A DNA stretch of 64,000 nt from Alkalihalobacterium elongatum (GTDB lineage Bacteria > Bacillota > Bacilli > Bacillales > Bacillaceae_F). The DNA is taken from contig NZ_WMKZ01000016.1 in the NCBI RefSeq assembly GCF_019024285.1, positions 29,384 to 93,383 of the forward strand, read 5' to 3'. Under the pieces are notes generated by a model. That model ran no database searches. It was not told where the DNA came from and was given only the letters and a program-made list of their open reading frames with translations. The translations under genes and the position numbers were made by a program. Below are positions 8,728 to 18,265 of the stretch, in pieces (the stretch's first letter is position 1; each line of letters begins with the position of its first letter).

Positions 8728-9477
8728 TTGATTTTTATTAAAGGAAAAGTTGTTATAATCACTGGTGCTGCATCTGGTATTGGTCGAAAAACGGCTAAGT
8801 TATTTGCTGAACGCAATGCTAAACTAATTATTAATGATATCAATGAAGAAAATATTAATCAGTTAAAAGAAGAATTACTCAATGAGGGCGCTACAGTTAA
8901 AGCAATATGCGGAGATGTTTCAAACTCAAATGTTGTTAAAGGTATAATGAAAACTGCCATAGATACTTATGGTGAAATAAATATTCTATGTAATAATGCT
9001 GGAGTTTGGTGGCCAAACCAAGATAGTAATGTAGAAAATTTGGAAGAAGATGTATGGGACAAAATACTATCCATCAATTTAAAAAGCGTATTTTTATGTA
9101 CAAAATATGCAATTCCTCATATGAAAGAAGGTAAAGGCGGGTCGATTATAAATATTTCCTCTATGGCCGCCTTAAGAGGATGGATTAACATGGATGCTTA
9201 TACGGCAAGTAAAGGTGGAATTATTTCTCTTACAAAATCATTAGCAGCTGAATATGGTTCTTATGGTATTCGTGTAAATGCAATTTGTCCTGGTTCAATC
9301 AAGACTCCTCTTACTGAAAAAATTCAGCTTAAAACTGGTTATCCTAAAAACCCCCTAGGAAGGGTTGGCTACCCAGAAGATATCGGAAAATTGATTTTAT
9401 TTCTAGCTTCATCAGATTCTGATTTCATAACTGGTGGTGTTTTCCCAGTAGATGGTGGGAGATCTATTCGTCAATAA
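8728..9477 (+). CDS. Short-chain dehydrogenase/reductase (FabG-like), unusual start codon
   Basis: This SDR of about 246-249 residues has the NAD(P) motif TGAASGIG near the N-terminus, NNAG, the catalytic Ser-Tyr-Lys (NISS, then YTASKGG) and the C-terminal PVDGG. It likely oxidises a 3-hydroxyacyl-CoA or an alcohol in the neighbouring pathway. The start is odd. AAGGAGG occupies 8721-8727 and TTG 8728 abuts it, while TAA at 8719-8721 blocks any upstream start. The only codon at proper spacing is ATT 8737, giving the normal family N-terminus (M)KGKVVIITG. No ATG or GTG is available near the expected start. Confidence 0.88.
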   Translation: MIFIKGKVVIITGAASGIGRKTAKLFAERNAKLIINDINEENINQLKEELLNEGATVKAICGDVSNSNVVKGIMKTAIDTYGEINILCNNAGVWWPNQDSNVENLEEDVWDKILSINLKSVFLCTKYAIPHMKEGKGGSIINISSMAALRGWINMDAYTASKGGIISLTKSLAAEYGSYGIRVNAICPGSIKTPLTEKIQLKTGYPKNPLGRVGYPEDIGKLILFLASSDSDFITGGVFPVDGGRSIRQ

Positions 9478-9939
9478 ATATACAAAACACAAATTATAGG
9501 TATACAATAATAAATAATTGAACACTTATTGTTAATATTATTTATTTTTTAAGCCCTAAGTGTTAGTTGATCTCTTTTATTTAATGCACTATCCTCGTGT
9601 AAACTTAACAGATTAAGCAAATGTTCCAATCTTTTTCTTTTACCATCACTGGGATTATCCCCTAACTAGGATGCTACCGTTCACCAAAGGTCAGATACTT
9701 CCTTCCACCATAATTGTTAATAGCTCTTTTTGGGTCTTTTTAAGGACATAAAGATCATTTTGTGAGCTTACGTTCCTCAAGGTAAGGAACCTTGTACTCC
9801 AAAATTCATACAATACTTTTACATCCTTAAAAAGTGGCAAACAACTTTGCTCTAATACATTCTAGGAGTGCAATTTAGTTTACCTGTTTGTTTCTAAGGC
9901 TTTGTACAAGCACTTATGTAACGTATTTTATGTTGTCCA
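9478..9939. other. Gene-free gap after the SDR gene
   Basis: No supported gene is present. AACACTTA near 9523 and TAAGTGTT near 9556 could form a weak, long-looped hairpin after the SDR stop. The part from about 9600 to 9850 looks like eroded coding sequence with stops in all frames, and no family was recognised. Confidence 0.3.
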
Positions 9940-10719
9940 TTAAATCACCCTTAACAATTTCTCTATTCTCGTAATAGAATCCAAGAAGTCATTAAAATCA
10001 TCATATACATATTCTTGAGAATGGGCTGTATTGTTTCTTAACTCTTCAATAGAGCTAAAGAAACGATCCACCTCTTTTTTTGATTGAAATTCCAGCTGTT
10101 CTAACAGTTGCGGTGTTTTTCGGATGATTGTTCCTTTATCAGATAGCTGGATACATTCAATTAGGCCTAGCCCCTCATTTTTTTGCTTTCTTTTTTCGTA
10201 TACTTCAAATGCTTTTTCTATTCTTCCATCACTTAAACACTGTGTCCAACCATCGTCTGGGTAATTTTTTTTAATTAACTCTAATAAATTCATTTCTAAT
10301 AGAGAAATTAAGCCAAATACTAACATACGGATTGGTTGTTTTTGTAAATCTGCTAATGTTAGTAATTTCTTTACTTGGTTTTTTTCTAGTACAAACACTG
10401 GATTTTTATCTTTAAATATTTGCAGTAGTTCTATGAGAGATGTTGATTCTGAAATAAGATCATCCATTTCGAAAGGATGAACATATTCCGAGATCAAACC
10501 ATCTTTCAGTTCAGTCCTGACAATATAGCCAATTATCTTTCCATTACTTTCAACACCATAAAAGTCAAAGTCTGATTCCTCCATGTACTGTTTTACTTCT
10601 AGTGCATCACCGTCCAAAGGACAAGCCAATAAATCTTCTGCAATTAAAGGCACAGACAGATTGTCAGAATATATTTCCCTTAATGTCTCGAGACTTTTTT
10701 TAAAGTGTACAATTGCCAT
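9940..10719 (-). CDS. CBS-domain protein with C-terminal HEPN-like domain
   Basis: The roughly 259-residue protein starts with a pair of CBS-like modules (about 20-140; FDFYGVESNGKIIGYIVRTE is a typical CBS strand-helix, as is PVFVLEKNQVKKLLTLADL), which usually sense adenosyl nucleotides. The C-terminal helical half ends in ELRNNTAH, fitting the R-x4-H motif of HEPN domains, many of which are RNases in defence or toxin systems. The two halves could make a nucleotide-gated HEPN effector; this is inference. ATG 10719 follows GGGGG at 11 nt and is preferred to an upstream TTG at 10737. No antitoxin-like partner is adjacent. Confidence 0.65.
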   Translation of the reverse strand: MAIVHFKKSLETLREIYSDNLSVPLIAEDLLACPLDGDALEVKQYMEESDFDFYGVESNGKIIGYIVRTELKDGLISEYVHPFEMDDLISESTSLIELLQIFKDKNPVFVLEKNQVKKLLTLADLQKQPIRMLVFGLISLLEMNLLELIKKNYPDDGWTQCLSDGRIEKAFEVYEKRKQKNEGLGLIECIQLSDKGTIIRKTPQLLEQLEFQSKKEVDRFFSSIEELRNNTAHSQEYVYDDFNDFLDSITRIEKLLRVI

Positions 10720-11361
10720 AATAAACGAAACCCCCAACTATGAATGATCTTGAAGTAAATTTAGTAAAACAAACTTAAATGACTACCGCTCTTTTTGCTA
10801 AAAATAAATCATGTACATAGTAATATTATAACTGTTCTAGGTGTAATGATGGTCTAATATATCTAATTGATTAGACCATCACTAGTACTTTCTAAAAAAA
10901 TGTAGCTCTATAATTTTAATCTGACGTTGAACTTTTGGCTTTTCCTAGCTCACAGCTGTCTGAAACTCCATAACCAATTAATCTATCAGGTTTACAATAA
11001 AAATCACAGTATAAGTTTTCTTTTATTTAAATTCATTATATTAATTTAACATCTTTACTCTGTGAATTTAGGTGGAACAGTAACATAACTCCATATACTT
11101 TTTTGATCTATAATATTTCATTAAGCCATGCATCTCTAGTTTCATAACCAGTTAACGGATCTACAATTTTTTTAGAACCAAAACAATTTCCATTTTCATA
11201 GATATCTACTTATCGACTGCAAACGAAAAAAGATGTCTTAGAAAAAACCATGCAATTGCTCAACTAATAATTCATTTTCCTGTTAATCAGTATTATTCAG
11301 TATTCTTGTCATATGAGCAGGGGCTAAAAGAGTCAGTTCAATACATATATAAAAATTAATA
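10720..11361. other. Gene-free gap with a 12-bp hairpin and gene debris
   Basis: TGATGGTCTAAT (10847-10858) and ATTAGACCATCA (10870-10881) form a perfect 12-bp hairpin. Minus-strand sequence from about 11210 to 10910 reads as broken coding sequence: one frame gives GSKKIVDPLTGYETRDAWLN before a stop, and another gives CDFYCKPDRLIGYGVSDS. It is probably a decayed gene of unknown family. Confidence 0.35.
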
Positions 11362-11386
11362 AACCGCCTTTTTATATAAGGCGGTT
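11362..11386 (-). terminator. Terminator after the amidohydrolase gene
   Basis: AACCGCC (11362-11368) pairs with GGCGGTT (11380-11386). The minus-strand read-out is followed by TTATTAATTTTT. It lies downstream of the amidohydrolase gene that ends at 11504. Confidence 0.6.
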
Positions 11387-11503
11387 CTTTTGGTTTAACA
11401 CATATTTTATATCTTTAATTAACAAATTTTCAACACTACTTAAACCTGTTTATTTTAGCAAAAAGGGCAATTAACCATGTATTACCCTCGAATTAAATGA
11501 TAT

Positions 11504-13117
11504 TTAAATATGAACTGCCTCACTTTCATAGACGATTTCTCCGTCAATGATTGTCATTTCAACTTTAATATCTTTGATTTTTTCGACGTCAACCTCAGTA
11601 ATTGGACAATCTAATACAACTAGGTCTGCTAATTTGCCTATTTCTATACTCCCTTTGAATTTTTCCTCAAAACTAGCATATGCCCCGTTCCATGTGTATA
11701 ATCGAATAGCTTCTAAGATATCAACTTTTTGCCCTATACCAACTACTTGTTCTGTTTGACTTTTTCGATTAACAGCAACATGAATACCTAATAATGGGTT
11801 ATAATGGGCTACAGGATTATCAGAAGCACCAGCCGCGATAATTCCACTTTCGATAAAATCTTTTACAGGATACATATGGTTAACTCTCTCTCCATAATTT
11901 TTAATATATCCATCTCCATACTCGTAAAAGAATGGTGGATTAGGAATAGGAACAACTCCTAGTTTTTTAATTCTAGTCACAAGATCAGGCATTGTGATAC
12001 CAGAATGCTCAATACGGTGGCGGTGATCTTGACGGGGATTTTTCTCTAGTGCTTTTTCTATACAGTTTAATAACATTTCAATTGCCCGATCACCTTGAGC
12101 ATGTGCAGTAATTTGGAAACCTTTCTCATGCGCTTCCCCTAAAATTTGATTTAGCTCTTCCTGCGTGTAGTAAAGTATGCCATAATTTTCTTCATCACTT
12201 GTGTATGGCTGTCTTGTTGCAACTGTTGGACCACTACTACTACCATCAATAAATACTTTCGCAGGACCAATACGGAACTTCTCATCCCCTAATCCTGTAG
12301 TAATACCAGAATCAATTGCTTTTCGGATAAATTCCTCTGATTGATTTAGCGAACAGATCATAGCATATATTCTTGTCTTTACTCCTCCACTCTTAACTGC
12401 TTGTTGTAAGACTCTTAGATTATCAGGTCCATAGCCACCCGCATCATGAATGCTTGTAATTCCAGCTTCAACAAAATCTCTTGATGCTGCCTCTACTGCT
12501 TTTGTAAGCTCCTCTTGAGAAAATTGAGCGGTTTCAAATATATTCATATGCGCTTGCTCTACTAGTACTCCTGTCGGTACTCCATTTTCATCCCTGATAA
12601 TTTCTCCACCCTCGGGGTCTGGCGTATCATTTTCAATTCCCTCTATTTCAAGGGCCATGCTGTTTGCTACTGAAATATGTCCACAGGCACGAATAACTAG
12701 TACTGGATGCTCTGTTGAAACTTGATCCAATTCATAACGTGTAGGGTAGCGACCTTCGGCAATTTTTGTATTATTAAATCCCCACGCTCTTACCCACTGA
12801 CCCTTTGGAGTATTTGCTGCTTTATCTTTTAATGCGATAATAAGATCATCTAGTGACCCAATACTAGGATCCTTACAACTAACGGCTAACTTATTCGTCC
12901 CATACATCGTAATGTGCAGGTGAGAATCAATAAACCCTGGTAATAAGCTCTTTCCTTTTAAATCTATAACTTTCGTATTTTCTGATATCAACTGTTTTAC
13001 CTCTTCATTTCTACCTACCGCAACTATCTTATTCCCCTCTACCGCTACAGCTTCCGTAATTGTATCGTGTTTATTGACCGTTAATACTTGCCCGTTAATA
13101 AAAATAGTATCTGCCAC
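11504..13117 (-). CDS. Metal-dependent amidohydrolase, YtcJ-like (amidohydrolase family 3)
   Basis: This enzyme of about 537 residues has the mononuclear or binuclear TIM-barrel hydrolase motifs: DSHLH (HxH) near 66-70, the Lys region KVFIDGSSSG, AHAQGDRA, HRIEH and the catalytic Asp in ASDNPVA. Family 3 members hydrolyse C-N bonds in varied amides, N-acyl amines or cyclic imides. GTG 13117 has AGGAG at about 9 nt, whereas TTG 13123 is too close. It follows the sodium-solute symporter gene in the same direction with a 78-nt gap. With the nitrilase gene it suggests uptake and stepwise hydrolysis of an amide or nitrogen-ring compound. Confidence 0.88.
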   Translation of the reverse strand: MADTIFINGQVLTVNKHDTITEAVAVEGNKIVAVGRNEEVKQLISENTKVIDLKGKSLLPGFIDSHLHITMYGTNKLAVSCKDPSIGSLDDLIIALKDKAANTPKGQWVRAWGFNNTKIAEGRYPTRYELDQVSTEHPVLVIRACGHISVANSMALEIEGIENDTPDPEGGEIIRDENGVPTGVLVEQAHMNIFETAQFSQEELTKAVEAASRDFVEAGITSIHDAGGYGPDNLRVLQQAVKSGGVKTRIYAMICSLNQSEEFIRKAIDSGITTGLGDEKFRIGPAKVFIDGSSSGPTVATRQPYTSDEENYGILYYTQEELNQILGEAHEKGFQITAHAQGDRAIEMLLNCIEKALEKNPRQDHRHRIEHSGITMPDLVTRIKKLGVVPIPNPPFFYEYGDGYIKNYGERVNHMYPVKDFIESGIIAAGASDNPVAHYNPLLGIHVAVNRKSQTEQVVGIGQKVDILEAIRLYTWNGAYASFEEKFKGSIEIGKLADLVVLDCPITEVDVEKIKDIKVEMTIIDGEIVYESEAVHI

Positions 13118-13201
13118 TATCAATCACTCCTACTATTTGTAATCGCTTACATATTAATATCTAACAAAACTTAATAAAAGAAAGTGAACCGTTGCATAAT
13201 A

Positions 13202-14701
13202 TTAATTAGAGATTGGACGGCCTGTATTCGAATCAACAGGAACATCATATACTTCATCTACCATATCTGGGAAGAAATTTTGAATAGAATCATATGAAGC
13301 TGGTTTTGTCAGTAAGCTAACAATTATAAAGATTGGGAAGTTAGCCATCAGACCCCAAATTCCAGCATGAACTCCAAGTGGGTGCGGTATCCATACCGAG
13401 AAGATTATTGTCACTATAAACCCAACTAACAGCCCCCAGAATGCTCCATGCTTAGTAGCTCTCGGCCAAAAGAACATACCTACAATAACAGGGAAAGATT
13501 GGCCGATAAATCCATAACCTATTAATAAAATATATACTAGACTAGCAGGCTCCATAATTGAAATAGGAGCAATGATAAAAAGCATAATTGGGAAAATCAA
13601 CTTACGCGTAAGCTTAGCTACTTTTTCATCACTCAATTTAAATGCGGGTTGAATGATATCCTTACTATAACTTAGCGCTACTCCGTGAATACAAGGTTCA
13701 CTAGAGGACATCGCCGCAGCTAACGTCCCAGCTCCAAGAAGTCCTGCAACAATTACTGGCATATAATCCATCGCCATTTGAATAGCTACTGTATCTGCAC
13801 GTTGTAAATCAGGAAGGACGAAGATGCCAATAAAGCCTACAACTAACATTGGTAGAATTACGACATAATAGGTAGGTAACATCATTGCTGCATTACGTAC
13901 AGCTTTTTGCGACCTTGCCCCCATCCATTGTATCCAGTGTGTCTGCCATATAGAGAACATTGAAATTAAGATTGAAGTCGTCCAGAACATAAAGCCCATA
14001 TCATTAAGCGCACCAGGGAGGGTTAGAAATTCAGGTGCTTCAGCTCTTACTTTTTCAAAGACTTCTGTAAATCTAAAAGTTCCAGTATATTGTTTTGTGA
14101 TCCAGAGTCCAACAAACCAGGCCACAACCAACATCAATGCCCCCTGAAACGCATTAGTTAAACCAATCGCTCGTAGCCCACTACGATACAAATAAATCGA
14201 GATAACCCCTAATGATATAAAAACACCAACCCAGACAGGAATTACCCCTTTACTCATAACATGAAGAATATACGCTGCCCCCGTCGTTTGAAGTACTGCA
14301 AATGCTAATATACCAATTGATGTCACAAGTGCTGTTAATCCACCAAGGGCTTTACTTTCATATCTGTGTGAAACAGCTGCCGCCTGTGTAACGTGACCAA
14401 ATTTTCTACCGAGTTCCCATACTCTTGGTCCTAAATACCAAGCCATTATTGCCATGTACGTCAAATACACAACTACATATAGTACTGGTACACCTTTGGA
14501 GTACGCCCATCCAGGAGCCCCCATAAACGTATACGCACTTATCCCAGCAGAACCGATGAGAAGGTACATAACGATACCACTCATACTTCTGCCAGCTACT
14601 CCCCATTCTTCAACTGTGTCCATCTTTTTTCCTTTACCTGCAATTAACCCTAAATAAATGGCTACAACCATATAAGCAATTGTAATTAGAAATGGGATCA
14701 T
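13202..14701 (-). CDS. Sodium:solute symporter family permease (YhjB-like)
   Basis: The 499-residue integral membrane protein has about 13 transmembrane segments and SSF features (an N-terminal helix, then GRSMSGIVMYLLIGSAGISAYTF in the first core helices, and ALNDMGF- and SSSEPCIHG-type loops). It should import an organic solute with Na+. The start codon directly abuts the stop of the upstream DUF3311 gene, a pairing known in Bacillus as YhjC-YhjB, so the two products probably act together. The substrate is unknown, but the amidohydrolase and nitrilase neighbours favour an amide or related nitrogen compound. Confidence 0.9.
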   Translation of the reverse strand: MIPFLITIAYMVVAIYLGLIAGKGKKMDTVEEWGVAGRSMSGIVMYLLIGSAGISAYTFMGAPGWAYSKGVPVLYVVVYLTYMAIMAWYLGPRVWELGRKFGHVTQAAAVSHRYESKALGGLTALVTSIGILAFAVLQTTGAAYILHVMSKGVIPVWVGVFISLGVISIYLYRSGLRAIGLTNAFQGALMLVVAWFVGLWITKQYTGTFRFTEVFEKVRAEAPEFLTLPGALNDMGFMFWTTSILISMFSIWQTHWIQWMGARSQKAVRNAAMMLPTYYVVILPMLVVGFIGIFVLPDLQRADTVAIQMAMDYMPVIVAGLLGAGTLAAAMSSSEPCIHGVALSYSKDIIQPAFKLSDEKVAKLTRKLIFPIMLFIIAPISIMEPASLVYILLIGYGFIGQSFPVIVGMFFWPRATKHGAFWGLLVGFIVTIIFSVWIPHPLGVHAGIWGLMANFPIFIIVSLLTKPASYDSIQNFFPDMVDEVYDVPVDSNTGRPISN

Positions 14702-14917
14702 TTAATACACCCCCATCTTCGTTGACAACCACATAGTTAAGGTAGTTGAAAAAACAATTAAGTACGTCCAAAACATGAGAAACGGTATACCAAAAACAAT
14801 CGTTTCCGTATTAAATAACAGAATGACAGGCCAACATCCAAGGACTACATTTAACACAATAAGAAATAAAAATAACCATCCTTTTGGCGTTTTAGGTAAT
14901 CGAAATGTCGCTTTCAA
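14702..14917 (-). CDS. DUF3311-family small membrane protein (YhjC-like)
   Basis: This 71-residue protein has two hydrophobic segments (about 14-35 and 41-63), with LLFNTETIVFGIPFLMFW in the conserved DUF3311 region. It is encoded immediately before the SSF permease with no gap, the same order as yhjC-yhjB, so it is likely an accessory subunit of the symporter. TTG 14917 has AGGAGG at 8 nt. No ATG in this frame fits. Confidence 0.85.
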   Translation of the reverse strand: MKATFRLPKTPKGWLFLFLIVLNVVLGCWPVILLFNTETIVFGIPFLMFWTYLIVFSTTLTMWLSTKMGVY

Positions 14918-15012
14918 ATTCCATCCTCCTCAATGTTTTTGATAGTGAAAATAAGACCCCCTACAAATTTTTTTATAACCACCCCCAAAGTAGAATTTCA
15001 AAAGAAAATTTA

Positions 15013-15888
15013 TTATTCATAACGGTAAGGTTCATATTTTCTATACAATTCTTCACGACGCTTTCGATCATTGAATGTAGTTGTAGCTCCAGATTCTCTA
15101 TTATTAGCTAGTTCATCAATGTTTACAGTTCCAGTGATGGTCATGGATTTATTCATTTCACCTTCTACCACAATTCCTTTTTTCGACCATGGTTCATCAC
15201 AAGGGCTTAATATTGAGGCTTTTCCAATTCCTTTTGGAATAATGCCACCTGGAGTTCCAATCGTTGAACAATGAACTACATACACTTGATTTTCAATACA
15301 GCGTGAATGAGCACAATGTCTTACACGCCAAAAACCATATTCACTGAAGGTATATGATGGAGAAAAAATAATTTCAGCTCCCTGAACAGCTAAAATACGA
15401 GATACTTCTGGTATTTGCATTTCATAACAGTTTGCTATCCCAACCTTTGCAGGACCAATATCAAATACATTGATTTCATCACCTTCATTTGTTCCCCATT
15501 GAGCTTCAGCAGGAAAAATATGTGTTTTTTTATGTTCAACGTATGTCCCGTTCTTATCAAAAAGATAAGTAATATTGAATAGATTGTTATTTTTATACTC
15601 TAAATGGGAACCCGCAATAATGACTTGGTTACGTTCTTTTGCAGTTTTAATAAAAAATTCTTTAAATTGGTCTGTGAATTGATTCAGAAGAGTCATTTCT
15701 TTCACACTAAAGTTTTCAAATTGAGGTAAAGTCGTAAGTAAACCAGTGGTAAATAATTCGGGGAAAATAACATAGTCACTATCTGAAGGAACTTGAATTA
15801 GTTGTTCTTGAATTTGTTGCACAAAATCCTCAAAATTTCTAAGTTTCTTTAGCTCAAATTGACAAGCTGATATCTTCACACTTCTCAT
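15013..15888 (-). CDS. Carbon-nitrogen hydrolase (nitrilase superfamily)
   Basis: The product of about 291 residues carries the nitrilase Glu-Lys-Cys triad: FPELFTTG (Glu), KKTHIFP (Lys) and GIANCYEMQIPE (Cys). The superfamily cleaves amides, carbamoyl groups or nitriles. The motif after the Cys (CYEMQIPE) fits amidase rather than true nitrilase branches. ATG 15888 has GAGGGGG at 8 nt and is preferred over ATG 15918, which has no site. It leads a leftward gene group with the DUF3311/SSF transporter and amidohydrolase, separated from the divergent regulator by an intergenic region with repeats. Confidence 0.88.
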   Translation of the reverse strand: MRSVKISACQFELKKLRNFEDFVQQIQEQLIQVPSDSDYVIFPELFTTGLLTTLPQFENFSVKEMTLLNQFTDQFKEFFIKTAKERNQVIIAGSHLEYKNNNLFNITYLFDKNGTYVEHKKTHIFPAEAQWGTNEGDEINVFDIGPAKVGIANCYEMQIPEVSRILAVQGAEIIFSPSYTFSEYGFWRVRHCAHSRCIENQVYVVHCSTIGTPGGIIPKGIGKASILSPCDEPWSKKGIVVEGEMNKSMTITGTVNIDELANNRESGATTTFNDRKRREELYRKYEPYRYE

Positions 15889-15920
15889 TTCATTTACCCC
15901 CTCGGATACTAAAAACATTT

Positions 15921-16214
15921 AAGGACATATTAAAGACCTTTAATGAGAATATAGATTATAACATATTAATTGTCAATATATTTTGAAAATTTAAATAGCA
16001 TTTTGATTAACTTTAACCGTTAGGGTTTATATGTGTTTTGGCTTTCACTTTAAAAAAATTGTGCTTTAATCAAATTTATATTTCTTTAGTTTTTGATGAA
16101 ATAAGGATATATTAAAGACATGTTATAAAATATTCAGGACTACCATATCAAATGCACACAAATTAATTTTTTAAAGCGATAGACCAGATTAATCTACATT
16201 CGTTATATTAAAGA
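15921..16214. promoter_or_regulatory. Three copies of ATATTAAAGA between divergent nitrilase and regulator genes
   Basis: ATATTAAAGA occurs at 15927-15936, 16109-16118 and 16205-16214. The first two are part of a 17-bp match (AAGGACATATTAAAGAC versus AAGGATATATTAAAGAC). All are in the same orientation inside the 368-bp divergent intergenic region. The placement suggests binding sites for the regulator encoded at 16257, controlling itself and the nitrilase group. Confidence 0.5.
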
Positions 16215-16256
16215 TAGATTACTAAAGTCATAGTACTTTACTATGGAGGGGGACTT

Positions 16257-17546
16257 ATGAAATTAAAAATTGCTATTATCGGTTCTAAAATTCCAGTTAA
16301 TGCTATTGAAGAAGTTATAAATGAATATGATCAACAACTAGAGGTTGTTTCTTTTGTATGTAAAACCTTAAAAGAAGCTCCTATGCACACGATTGAAGCA
16401 CAAAAGTTTGCTGATGTTATTGTTTATGGCGGTCCTATCCCCTACTTCTTTTCTAAAGATGTTCTAAATAAAACAACACGAACTGTTTTTCTACCTTACA
16501 AAGGAGTTACGATCTACAATACATTAATGCGCATCTATATGACCTACAACTTCTTTCCTATTATTAGCTTTGAAGCATTAAAAACAGCAGATATCGATGA
16601 AGTATATGAAGATTTAGGATTATCACACATCGATAGATATATTACCGTATTAGGTCAAGATTTTGATACCGAGAAAACGATTGAAGAACATTTAAAATTA
16701 TGGCGAAAAAATAAAGTGCAAGTTATTGTCACCGCTACACAATCTACGTTTGAGCGTATTAAGGAAATGAAAATTCCAGTTTTCTTGTTAAAGAACACAA
16801 AGCAAACGATCCGAGAAACTCTAGACCATGGAATACTAATGGCAATTGAAAAAAAGAAACATCTATCACAAATTACCGTTCTAAAATGCCAAATTGACCA
16901 TTACGATAAAGATGCAAGTAAGGAAATAAAAGGAGAATACGAGGCTATTAAAGATGAAGTTTTGACGTATGGACAACAATTTTTCTCAGTTTCTGGTGAA
17001 AGTAGCGAAAACATTATAACTTTATATATGACGAGAGGGATATTAGAGAAAGCAACAAATCATCTTAGAAACTTCTCCATTATTAATAGCATCAAATCTA
17101 TGTACTCCCAGTCGATTAGTTTGGGTGTCGGTATGGGTGATACAGCCGAAGATGCAACATTTAATGCTAGTAAAGCACTTGTTTTTGCAAAAGAACATGG
17201 CGGTGATTGTGTTTTTCTAATTAACGAAGATAAAAAAATAATTGGACCACTCGGCTCTTCAAATTCTATTGAATATCAATTAACACAAACCGATGGCTTA
17301 GATAATGCTTCTTCGTTAACTATTCGTAAATTTTACGCTTGGATGAAAATGTTCAACAAAAACCAAATCACAACTAGAGATGTCAAGATAGGTATGAACA
17401 CGAGTGCGCGTCATGCGACAAGAATACTAAAGTCCCTACAAGACAAAGGAATTGTTCAAGTAATCGGTAAAGAAACAATGAGTCATAAAGGAAGACCCCG
17501 TCAAATATACGAAGTGAATTTAGCAAAATTAGAAAATGAAGTTTAA
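16257..17546 (+). CDS. Putative transcriptional regulator with PrpR-N-like sensor, GGDEF-like middle and C-terminal winged helix
   Basis: The 429-residue protein begins with a Rossmann-like sensor region (about 1-190; VIVYGGPIPYFF, IVTATQSTFE) that resembles the N-domain of PrpR/NtrC-like sensors. A middle region (about 225-340) contains SLGVGMGDTAEDATFNASKAL, then HGGDCVFLINEDKKIIGPLG, which recalls nucleotide-cyclase-like (GGDEF/GGN) folds without catalytic certainty. The last 85 residues form a winged helix (ITTRDVKIGMNTSARHATRILKSL). GGAGGGGG precedes the ATG. It is divergent from the nitrilase-SSF-amidohydrolase genes and probably controls them. Domain calls are from pattern only. Confidence 0.65.
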   Translation: MKLKIAIIGSKIPVNAIEEVINEYDQQLEVVSFVCKTLKEAPMHTIEAQKFADVIVYGGPIPYFFSKDVLNKTTRTVFLPYKGVTIYNTLMRIYMTYNFFPIISFEALKTADIDEVYEDLGLSHIDRYITVLGQDFDTEKTIEEHLKLWRKNKVQVIVTATQSTFERIKEMKIPVFLLKNTKQTIRETLDHGILMAIEKKKHLSQITVLKCQIDHYDKDASKEIKGEYEAIKDEVLTYGQQFFSVSGESSENIITLYMTRGILEKATNHLRNFSIINSIKSMYSQSISLGVGMGDTAEDATFNASKALVFAKEHGGDCVFLINEDKKIIGPLGSSNSIEYQLTQTDGLDNASSLTIRKFYAWMKMFNKNQITTRDVKIGMNTSARHATRILKSLQDKGIVQVIGKETMSHKGRPRQIYEVNLAKLENEV

Positions 17547-17720
17547 AGTTTATATCAGATATGAAGAATTACCTTTAGACAAATGAATAGATAAAAACAC
17601 AAATTTATCCCCATTTAAAGCTTAAAAGCAAATGAAGGTACAACTACTTTCTTCACATGGAGCATTGCTTACGTTAACTTATTGAATAACTACTACGTAT
17701 GCAGCTCGATACGCCCTTGA

Positions 17721-17866
17721 ACCAAGATGTGCTCCATGTGATGTGAAGTTTCGGTCATAGTAGGTGCAATGAATTCTATGGACTAACTTTGCAAATCCAC
17801 TAAAAAATAATTCCTCCATCTGCGTTGCTATAAATTATTATATACACTTAACGTATAGTCTTCTTA
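17721..17866 (-). repeat. Decayed copy of the 3' end and downstream flank of the DUF1643-like gene
   Basis: This segment matches 23265-23408 at roughly 85 percent with small indels. In the other copy it covers the last 20 codons of the 440-residue gene plus its downstream flank. Here the codons corresponding to GDYTLSV are recognisable, followed by an in-frame stop and a one-base deletion, so it is a dead fragment. The two direct copies bracket the MMPL-TetR unit. Confidence 0.75.
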
Positions 17867-17954
17867 CAATATTTAAAATCAATAAAATTAGGTCCAAATT
17901 AGTAATTCCTCTCAATCATATAATTTAGCTCTTCACTATAACTTGATTTGTACT

Positions 17955-18153
17955 AACAATAACCAACACTCATAATTCGTCACTGTGACAACCAACTGTT
18001 GTGCAGGCCTTCAAACGAACCATTTATCTTTATTAACAAAAACGGATAAACTAGCTTTATGCCTTATCTTTACGGAATATGGCGAACCTACTAACTGTGG
18101 AGAGACGAAAGGTTGCTGAAGATACTCAGTGGGGGCAATGGTTTGAGGGATAA
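17955..18153 (+). pseudogene. Remnant of the 3' end of a wHTH gene like the one at 37683-38537
   Basis: The stretch aligns to the last 65 or so codons of the intact 284-residue gene. Shared blocks include the region before and across TTTATGCCTTAT and the tail ACTCAGTGGGGG. Several indels and stops break the frame. It shows that a second copy of that gene once lay here. The rest of 17547-18188 holds no gene. Confidence 0.7.
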
Positions 18154-18188
18154 TGTGTCTTCTTTTATTTTCATTTCAATTAAAAATA

Positions 18189-18231
18189 AAAGAGGTTGTC
18201 ACCAAAATCTTGATTTTGGGACACCCTCTTT
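18189..18231 (-). terminator. Terminator after the MMPL partner gene
   Basis: AAAGAGGTTGTC (18189-18200) pairs with GACACCCTCTTT (18220-18231), with one G-T pair and further CCAAAATC/GATTTTGG pairing inside. Read on the minus strand it is followed by TTATTTTTAATT, downstream of the gene ending at 18266. Confidence 0.8.
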
Positions 18232-18265
18232 ACGAATGTTCGTCTAGTGCTTTTAGTTTTTATTA

